A DNA stretch of 64,000 nt from Pogona vitticeps (taxonomy: Eukaryota > Chordata > Lepidosauria > Squamata > Agamidae). Below are positions 55,861 to 64,000 of this stretch, in pieces. Each line of letters begins with the position of its first letter. Positions within the stretch are counted from its first letter, which is position 1. The position numbers were made by a program, and so were the translations under genes. The notes under the pieces were generated by a model. It made no database searches and had not been told where the DNA came from. It saw nothing but the letters and a program-made list of their open reading frames with translations. Where the stretch lies: assembly GCF_051106095.1 (NCBI RefSeq), contig NC_135783.1:324244822-324308821 (forward strand), written 5' to 3'.

Positions 55861-57526
55861 GCACATGTGCACAGATGCATATATATATGTACACACACAC
55901 ACAATAATTGAACTCATGATTTTTATGAACCAAGAGGCTAAAGAAATTGCTTGTTTGGATCTTATAGCTTTGGGACTCAGAGAGTTGGGCTCCAAAACAA
56001 GTAACAGTGCCACGTTTTAAATATGCAACAGCTTCACTGACACATCTACTCAAAGAATACTACCATAGGGGGTAGTCACAACCCTCTCTCTGAAGTGGCA
56101 ATTTCTATATTCCAAGCTCTAGACTGTTATATGGAAGGGGGTATGAAGGTCTTACCTGGAATGCCACCTTCTGACTTCCACACCTTAATCCAAAAGTCTG
56201 CAAAAGTCTAGGCATATACAAAATATAAAGATAACTAACAGTGGAACTATGTACGTCTAAACCAGAAGTCCTATTGCTTTCAGTAGGGCTGACCTTCCGC
56301 TATGTGGATATAATAATTAGTACAGATCCTCAAGTAATGTATTATTTTAAAAACATTACATAGTTGTATTTCTTTTAACCAATAGTACGCATTTTGGCTA
56401 ATACAACTGTGGTTAATGTTACTGGTACAGGAGAAGATCTACCCTACAGCTGTGCATCTTTCCAGAACTCCTTCATCTCCATTATGACTTCCTTTCTGGG
56501 CTCCATAGTCCCTGCCTTTCCCTCTCCGTCTCTCTCAATTTCCCATTCTGTTTTCCTGGCTCTTAGACTTGGTCCTTTGAGAGCTGATTGCTGCATTCTT
56601 ACACTATAAACAAAAGCCAAGCAGGAGTAGGGAAATTCCAATAGCAACAGAAAGTCTGATGATGCACCGGGTTGGAAAGAGTCTTTAAAAGGGATGCATC
56701 ACGCCAAATGACTTATCCTTCTTGGTAGCCAATAGATCTGTTCACTTGTGGGTCATCTATTTTTCTAAAAGGTTGTTTTTGTTGCTGTTGTCGGGGTAAA
56801 CGCTTTCAGCTGTTGAGATTTCAGCCATCTAATCTTTGTTCTAGTAATTCCATGAACTCTCAGCCAGAAGGCATGAGGAGGGGGGAGGTGTGGAAAATCG
56901 CCATAAGTAATAAGGGAGGTGAAGAATGGTGGATTAAGTTTTCATGACATGCTGATCTTTGACTGGCAAGTACACTTGCTGCCCAGCAGGCAAGCCCTTG
57001 GTTCATAGAAAAACCCTTTGAAATCTCAGAATCAGCCTGTCTCAGCAAGTGCCTTCGCTGACTCACCTTGTAAATACAGTCTCTGACAGGTTTATTATCC
57101 CACCCTTTATAGGAAACTAATTGTTTGAGTTTGCATCAAATCAATGCACAGAAAAGAGTTTCTTGTTACTCACCTCCTTCCTGGGACAACCTGTTCCTCT
57201 CTATTGCTATCTCTCCATTCCTGCTGGGCATTTTTGTCATTTATAGAATTCCAGAACTATGGACGAGAGTTGCCTTGTAAATAGACATGGAGGCAGGCGA
57301 AGAATAGAATTCTTCCTCCAGAAGGGTTTAGCCCCCAAAGGTACAAACAGATACAACACAGAGCAACAAGAGATTGGAAAAGGCAACACAACATGACATG
57401 CCATTACAAATGGAATGCTATCCAAAGCAAATAGTTTTTCAGGAAGAAAGAATCAAGCCAAGCCTTGTCATGCTTAGGAGGAAAAAAAAAAACTGGTCAT
57501 ATCAAGGCCAATTGAACAGAGCTTGG
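55861..57526. other. Intergenic stretch with small TA/CA repeat
   Basis: A short ATAT/ACAC repeat lies at 55,876-55,905. Nothing else is recognised. Confidence 0.35.
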
Positions 57527-57535
57527 AAAGCTTCC

Positions 57536-57610
57536 TTTTAGACAGCCACTCCCAGAATCCACCAGCCAGCATGATGAGTGAGTTATGGGAGTTGTAGTCC
57601 AGAGAACTAG
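57536..57610. repeat. hAT-type MITE fragment
   Basis: CACTCCCAGAATCCACCAGC, CAGCATG and TATGGGAGTTGTAGTCCAGA form the inverted core of the MITE family at 25,722. Ends are not preserved. Confidence 0.45.
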
Positions 57611-57739
57611 TTCTTCCAAGCACTGCAAAGTAGACAGGTCATTCAATGTATCTTCATTTGGTACATGTCCGTTAAGAAAAAAACAACTATTAAGAAGAAA
57701 ACAACTAAAAACAAATACCTGATCTTTTTCTTTCTTTAT

Positions 57740-57893
57740 TTTTATTTATTTATTTTTCACTCTATCTTCCTGTCTTGTAAATTGTTATTGGAAGATATTT
57801 TATGTAATAATTCTTGTGTCATTTTTATATGCTGTTTATGTCGCATTGGAAGCCACCTGGAGTGGTTGTAAGACCAGATGGGTGGGGTAGAAA

Positions 57894-57956
<63 letters not shown>

Positions 57957-57990
57957 AACCAAACAAACAAACAAACAAACAAACAAACAA
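57740..57990 (+). repeat. L2-type LINE 3' end with (AAAT)n(AAAC)n
   Basis: A degraded 3' UTR ends GAAGCCACCTGGAGTGGTTG, CCAGATGGGTGGGGTAGAAA, followed by (AAAT)n from 57,890 to 57,956 and (AAAC)n to 57,990. The order of tail repeats is the same as at 3840-3979. Confidence 0.7.
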
Positions 57991-58335
57991 ACTAGCAGGC
58001 ACTGGAGGATTCTAATTATAAGGTTCACGAGAGATAGGGAGGGGAAATTTACTATTTTCCTCTCATGTTTCTGGCCCAGTGGGGCTGATGTTGTACCTAA
58101 ATTTTGTGGGGTGGGGGTGGTGCTGGTTTCACTCACCAGTCACTGGTGACTTAGAAGGAAAGTGGGGAAGATTAAGTAAATGCAGGTTGAACAGAAAGTG
58201 AAAGGTGAAAAAGGTGTTTGCAAGTGTGTTACACGCATAAGTTTTGTTGAAGAGTTATTGCAAGAAATCTGCATTGTCCATTTTTCATTGTCCATTTAGC
58301 ATAAACCCTAATTCATCATTAAACTTAAATATGGT
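57991..58335. other. Possible hAT 3' flank, unassigned
   Basis: This should be the 3' side of the hAT remnant read on the minus strand, but I cannot find its terminal repeat. Confidence 0.3.
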
Positions 58336-58555
58336 TTATTGTTGTATGCATGCTGATAATTTGTCAAACCTTGGCTCATGCTCCATTAGTTTGAGAGCAA
58401 CACATGCAGCATTCAGGTCATCTGTTAATCTGTTTCTGGTATCAGATTTGATATAATTCAAAGCTGAAAACAGCTGCTCACAAGCATAAAATGACCCAAA
58501 CAAAGTAAGAAGAGCAATCCCAAGTCCTTTCATTGACTTAAAATTTATTGAAAGC
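58336..58555 (-). mobile_element. hAT transposase, C-terminal dimerisation domain remnant
   Basis: The minus-strand text SMKGLGIALLTLFGSFYACE, QLFSALNYIKSDTRNRLTDD, LNAACVALKLMEHEPRFDKL is the hAT C-terminal dimerisation domain as found in ZBED/FAM200-like host proteins and their transposons: the (C)EQ(L/A)FSxxxYIKS(D/R)xRxRLTD motif is complete. The frame is open for about 73 codons and ends at LSACIQQ. On the upstream side it is cut by a SINE at 58,556. The N-terminal BED finger and catalytic region are not found, so it is a dead fragment and not a host gene. Confidence 0.65.
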
Positions 58556-58657
58556 TTGAGTCAACCTTGGGCTGACTACTTGAACCCTTTGGAGATGAAC
58601 TCATGTTGTGAACAGAGTCTTCACTGCGGTGCTGCGGTTTAACTACTGTGCCCCTGG
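58556..58657 (-). repeat. MIR-like tRNA SINE, 5' part, inside the hAT remnant
   Basis: Reverse complement reads GGGCACAGTAGTTAAACCGC, AGCACCGCAG, TCTGTTCACAACATGAGTTC, CAGCCCAAGGTTGACTCA, the head and B-box part of the family at 30,771. It lies at the break of the hAT frame. Confidence 0.6.
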
Positions 58658-60295
58658 TCCACTTGAGATCATTGTCTCCTGCTCCAAAATTTCTGCTTAA
58701 AAGCAACTCTGATTCTTTCCCTTTTGTCTTTTCATTTCATTCAGCTTTCCCCCAATTATCAGTGTGCATTTATTCACCCGAGGGCTGATGCTTATCGTTT
58801 CCTCACCATAGTTCTTCTTTGACACCTCCATTCTTCCTTCCTAAGAAGGTTTTTGCTTCTTAGTGGGTCCATATTTTTCATCTTCGCAGTGGATTATAAT
58901 TTGAGTGGTATCTCACCTTCTCTGTAGTAATGTATTTATCTTCACTCCTGATAGTACTTAAACAATACTGGAGAATATGCATTGGCCAAATATCCTGCAG
59001 AATTTATTATACTTGATCAGCCTAGAATATCTGCACTTGTTCAGGAAGTTGTTCTTTTGAACCAGAACACTCATAACACCTGGACAACCATAGCTGATGA
59101 CCATGTTGGCTGGGGAGTCTGGGAATTGTAATAGAAAGAAATGACTTTCCCAAGCTCTGAATCTGGCTCAGGACCCATGCAAATCAGTGTCTGGTTACCC
59201 CAATGCCTTCTCCTCCACTGTTTTCCTTTGCAACTGCTGCCCCTCAGTAATTTTTCACAGGTATACTGCCTCTGGAAAAGGAGGTTCTGTTTAGTCCTTT
59301 GTTAGGATCTGGGCAAAACCTGTATTCATGAAAACAAAAGTGGATCCTTCTGTTTTCATACACTTGAACAAAAGCAGTAACTATAATAATTGCTATAATA
59401 ATCACAAATCTGCTGCTCTGTGGTTCTTTCATGGTGTAAAAGATGGGCACAATGCTCAAATCCTCTGGATTGTTGCAACATGGATTTGCTGCTTCATGGC
59501 ACTGGCAAAGTCCAAACACATGGATGCGAAGTATGGATTTGATCTTCACAATCTAGAGGATTTATTACCCATGGAAAATCGTTCAGAGCAGCTTATTTAG
59601 TGTGGAAGCCCGACCCTCTACATGAAATTCTTCTCAAATTCAGCACACTTGTTTTTTCCACCGATTGTGTTTTGTTTACTGTTCACTGCATCTTTAGAAT
59701 CTTTAGATCTAAAGAGTTTACACATATTGATAGAGAAGCAACTCAATGGACTTGGTTTGTTTTGTTTTGTGTTCACAGAGTCCACTTTTCTTTCATTTTA
59801 TCCTTCACGACTGTCTTTCTCCATTACTTAATCTCACCCCCATTTCGGTGTGATGGGTAACCCTCTCTTGCTGCACTTCCATCAGTCCCTGTTTCAGAGA
59901 CAGGCGACACACCCCTCTCTTGCCGCACATTGCCCATCTGCCATTTCCCATGTTAGGGAACTTCGCAGCGGCAGCGTTTCACACAGACACCCCCTAGAGA
60001 AGAAAAGCATCTCTGCGCCTCCCACCGCTCCCATCCTTGCGCCACTGTTGGATTCAGTTTTGCAAACTTCACTTTCCCATTGCCCTCAGGGAAAGAGTTG
60101 GGTTTCTTCCCCACCCTTCTTCCCTTTTGTATTTCTCTGTGGGCCCACCCTGCCCAGTCAGAAGCAGGGTGTGTGAGGCTTGACCGAGCATATCACTTTT
60201 GCTTTCTTAGCAAAGACTCATGAAAGTTGAGACGGACTATTTTCCGAGGTTTGGCTGTGAGGGAGGGGTAGCTGTCCTGCGACTTATGGCTCCTG
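58658..60295. other. Intergenic stretch, probably partly hAT-derived
   Basis: If the hAT end at 60,296-60,352 belongs with the transposase at 58,336, this interval would be the inside of one element of about 2 kb. I cannot recognise more transposase text in it. 59,830-60,170 is relatively GC-rich for this window. Confidence 0.3.
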
Positions 60296-60352
60296 TGCCC
60301 ACGGAGAGGGCTCTGAGTGCCAGCTGTGGCACACATGCCATAGGTTCACCAT
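60296..60352 (-). repeat. hAT-type terminal segment
   Basis: Reversed it starts CAGTGATGGTGAACCTATGG, CATGTGTGCCACAGCTGGCA, CTCAGAGCCCTCTCC, a hAT-like end ('CAGTGATGGCGAACCTATGGCACG...') that I recognise from reptile repeats. No 8-bp duplication could be paired with it. Confidence 0.5.
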
Positions 60353-62178
60353 CACTGGCCTAGGGGATACCTGAATATATTCACAGTCCTCATAGTCTTC
60401 ATATGGGGTCCTCCTGTGTTTCCTTCCCCATCATGAACCATGGCTTACTGTAGTGTTCAAATGCAGTCATGGTCCCTTACATGAGGGCCCAGTAATGTGA
60501 TGTCAGCAGCAGTATTAGACAAACTGGATCAAGACCACCACATCCCTTCTCTGTGAGTTCTGTGTCTCATGCCTTCCACTATTTGCTGCTTCCTTATGTT
60601 TTTCTTGCTAATAAGAACTAGGTTTGGTGAACAAAATTAAACCTTTTCGGGATCGTATTGTCAAGGACATGACAGATTTGGAACAATTCCTATGCAATGC
60701 TATCTCAGGTTTGTTTTTAAAGTTACTTCCTACAAATTATCCAGCTGAAAAGAGAACACACTATTTAGTCGGTTTTTAGCAACTACCTAATTAGATTGGC
60801 TGTCCTGTGCCACCACTATGGTATGCCTAGAAGTGAACTACAAACATCAGGAGATCAGGAATGATGGAGGTCTTTTTGTTATAATTCTTCACAAATTTTA
60901 TTTCACTTTCACAAAGAGAAGTGTCCCATTTTTTGCTGCTACTTCATAAATTGGCTCCCTCTTCTTTTCTTTTTTCAGCAGAGAGGTATGGTGCTATTTC
61001 TACTACTTTTTCCCTGAGTCGGGAAAGGGATGTTTCTGACGCCAGCAGAAGACAATGTTGGAACTTGTTAAACATGACATTTTATTAACCTTCTAATGTT
61101 CTGGAGTACAGCTGCTTAATTGTAGATCTTTGTTTCCATGTGCATTTAATAAATGGTGAAAAGGTCTTTGCTTACATTTATGAAATTGGCCATGTGACGT
61201 TTGAATCCAAAGAGGATTTAGACATCTGCTTCCTTCAAGAGCATAAAACGTATGTTTGCCCATTGATCTGTTCTTAAACCCTTCAAATTAGTTTTGTATG
61301 GTGCTAGGCAACCTTTATACTAGCTCAATGCCACAATTGCAAGACAACTGAATTTGACCTCATTTTAGAAAATACTGTGACATGGGAAAGCTGGTAGATG
61401 TTCAGCCACTGTTGTAGCAGTAGAATAAAAAAGTAGTAGAGACAGGCACTATAGCTCACTACCTCAGCTACTTGGAGTATAGTCTCGTAAAGAGATATTT
61501 ATGCACACATTGTTGGCTGTTCCCTGCACATATGTAAATGTCTATCTGCCAAGGTTATACTTCACACATCTAAAGAGGCAGGCTACAGTCCATGAAAACT
61601 TGCTTTGTCTTTCAGCTGCCACAGGACTCATTGAATAACATCTTATTAAACATACATGTGACATAAATGTCTAATTGTGTAGTTCCACTAGATGACACCA
61701 TTGAGAAAATGTAATGCACAATGCGAAAGTCAAGCTGGTGATCCTTGTTGCCCAGCTACCTAGGGATTTCTTTAGGATTGTGCTTACACACACTCACAGA
61801 AAGGACAACCACTGTACAATCTTTGACAAGCAGAACACCACCTGGCCTAAAGTGTTTAGGATAGTGCCCTCTGTATTGGCCAATAAAGTGTATCTACTTA
61901 TTGGCCTGTTGTTTTCACTGTTGTTTCTCACAGTACTAAAGTAGCTATTCCACTCCCTGAAACTGATTCTGATATTCAAATAATGGAATTAGTAACTGAG
62001 ATCTGAGAATAAGACTAATTGAAAGGCCCTGCCAAACTGACAATGTGGATGAAGATTCTAAAGAGCTTTGCATAAGGTGGTACCTGTTGAACTAAAGATA
62101 AAACAAAAAACAAATGTGCTAATTTCTAGGCTAAACAAGTCAGTGGCACAAAGTCTGTTCTCTTGTGGGTTCCCCTAC
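60353..62178. other. Intergenic stretch, nothing recognised
   Basis: Unique sequence; no gene or repeat family is recognised. Confidence 0.35.
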
Positions 62179-62180
62179 AC

Positions 62181-62302
62181 CAGTGATCCCCAGATTTTCA
62201 TGGACTACAGTTCTCAAAAATCCTGACCAGCACAGCTACTGGTGAAGGCTTCTGGGAGTTTTACTCCAACAACATCTGGGGACCCAAGTTTGGGAACCAG
62301 TA
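62181..62302. mobile_element. hAT-type MITE, internally shortened
   Basis: CAGTGATCCCCAGATTTTCA and TGGACTACAGTTCTCA at the left, AACATCTGGGGACCCAAGTT, TGGGAACCAGTA at the right. It is the family of 25,722 with about 15 bp missing from the left arm. Flanks CCCTACAC and CTCTACAT match at 6 of 8 positions. Confidence 0.7.
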
Positions 62303-63940
62303 CTCTACATGAATCACCATTAGTAGTACAGAAACAAGCCAAGAGAAGATGATGGGACAAAGGAATGATATAACTGCTGGTGCACCATATGGACAATGCA
62401 AAGAAACATCCATGTCATGCCTGTTGTGATTAGGATGATCAGAACTTCTTAGATCAGGCCACTTGTGAGAGTTATTGGAAGGAAAAGCTGCTACAGACAT
62501 CTGTACTGAGGATGGGCAAACTTACATTTTTGGATTATACCTTCTAGAATACCCCCAGTCCTGTATGGCTACTGGCCATACTTCCTGACCTAATGTATGA
62601 GTTGACGTCCAGAGTTTGTTTGTGTGTGGTGTATTCATGAAGGGTGAACTTTGATTCGTCATCCATGATTTTTTAGGGTAAACCTCTCTTTTTCCTTGTG
62701 TGATCCAATGGAGACATTAAACAGGAAGGACATAATTGCTGCTCTGGTAAATATATCTTTACCCATCCAGATGAGTAAATCAGATTCATGGGTGTAGATG
62801 GAAAATACCAGTATGTTTGCTTACAAAGAAAAGAGTGTGGAACAACAACTGTAATACCACTGCTAGTTCATGTGGGAAGGCAGTGACTTAATAGCACACT
62901 GACCTTTGAAGCTTATTTTTTGCATATTACAGTTCCCAGAATACCCCAACCAGCACGGTGGCCTTGGTAGTTAGATGATTTGGGAAGCAGTGATTTTTTG
63001 AAAAGCAACTAGTGTATGAGTAGTAGTGCCTGAACTTCCTATACAGAACCCTTTTGTCTCCACCTCAGGACCGAAACAAATGTATAGATAACTCGTAATT
63101 GCTGGAACACTTGCAAAGCTATGGAGGAAGCTGCCCCATATGTTTGAGAAATCAGATTTCAAAGGAATCCCATACTTAAGTCTTGAAGGCCAAATAAAGC
63201 AAGCTAATCTTCATTCTTTAGGAGGTGAGAGAAGGTCCTGCTGTGACACCCATACAAAATTAGGCCTCACGGATATTCTTTGTCTAATCACAGACTTATC
63301 TATGTCTGTTTTGAACCCCCATTCTCTTGCATGTGCAGACCAGATAAGACCTGCTGTGTTCATGTTCTTTCTGATCCTTCATGATGAGACATTATTAAAG
63401 AAATGAGATTTCATCTGATTCAGATGTGTGGAGGAGGCCTTGAGATAATGGAATAATATATATTTTTAAAAATTACAGATCGGTCTGTCTATTTTCGATC
63501 CTACATGCAAAGAGAATTATTTGGAGTTTATTTATAAAATACGCATTGAGGAATATTTTGGTTTTTTTGGGGGGGGATTGGTATGGCTTGTATTATTTGG
63601 AATGTTGTATATTGAGTTCTTCAGGTATGTTGCAACATTTTCCTGGGTGCTTTGCACAATGTGGTACTCCTTTGGAATGTATATTTTCCACTACAGCCTT
63701 GCTTGTTTTTTACTCATGTCCAGAGGCCAGCAGTCATCCTTGGTGGGATAAAATATACAGACAGCTGCCAGTTAATTAAAAAGTAGTAGCTTTAGAGAGT
63801 AGTAAACTAATTCATTAAGGCATCAATCCTTTATTTTCCAGACTCAGTGGCTGGAGGCGGCTAGAAAGGGATACTCCACCTCTTTAGTAGAAGGATAAGT
63901 ATTTGCTCAACACCACTGTGTCTGTGGAAAGCCTCTAAGC
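62303..63940. other. Intergenic stretch, nothing recognised
   Basis: Short CCCAGAAT-type words (62,930-62,950) hint at another MITE fragment. No gene is recognised. Confidence 0.35.
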
Positions 63941-63941
63941 C

Positions 63942-64000
63942 AGTGGTCAGGGAACAGGGGTAAATTACCCCAAATGGGGTAAAAATAAAAATCCTGGGGG
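63942..64000 (+). mobile_element. Possible start of a hAT-like repeat at the window edge
   Basis: CAGTGGTCAGGGAACAGGGG, TAAATTACCCC, AATGGGGTAAAAATAAAAAT begins like a hAT-type end and runs off the window. The second end is not available. Confidence 0.3.

Overview
The window looks like a piece of a squamate reptile (lizard or snake) nuclear genome, at the 5' end of the DIO2 gene. Three things point to squamates: several copies of the Sauria-type tRNA SINE, BovB LINE copies carrying the same 3' tail, and many L2- and CR1-type LINE remnants with AAAT-type tails. Long microsatellites are common. I see no bacterial, viral or organellar sequence.

Layout. Positions 1-822 are the start of DIO2 intron 1. 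Positions 823-1044 (minus strand) are the first coding exon of type 2 iodothyronine deiodinase, 74 codons, including the membrane anchor. The gene runs leftward, so the catalytic selenocysteine exon lies off the left edge. Positions 1045 to about 1695 are the 5' UTR, which carries a small series of upstream ORFs. A TATA box lies at 1718-1726 and a perfect cAMP response element at 1784-1791, the core promoter arrangement known from mammalian DIO2.

From about 2 kb to the right edge I find no exon of any other gene. In amniotes the upstream side of DIO2 faces a long gap before CEP128, and this agrees with that. The stretch is a record of transposon activity. An L2 LINE is inserted in another L2 (9.4-11.3 kb). 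A decayed apurinic-endonuclease LINE is split by a Sauria SINE and by a TA-flanked MITE (21.7-23.2 kb). A CR1 3' half lies at 31.9-33.1 kb. A BovB keeps both ends but has lost its reverse transcriptase, and sits inside a MIR-like SINE with a 15-bp target duplication (36.1-38.2 kb). hAT MITEs and a hAT transposase C-terminal fragment (58.3 kb) are also present. A 140-bp element with 32-bp inverted arms lies at 47.56 kb. Between these are microsatellites, including about 45 AAT units (18.35 kb) and a 104-bp perfectly alternating purine-pyrimidine tract (50.6 kb). Some unique AT-rich stretches (17.2-17.9, 40.6-41.1 and 46.1-46.5 kb) could be conserved regulatory DNA, but that cannot be shown from one sequence.

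The best leads are the DIO2 promoter and uORF architecture, the two nested LINE complexes with readable relative ages, the RT-less BovB, and two unusual inverted repeats (27,973-28,018 and 47,563-47,702). I did not find a convincing new biological system.
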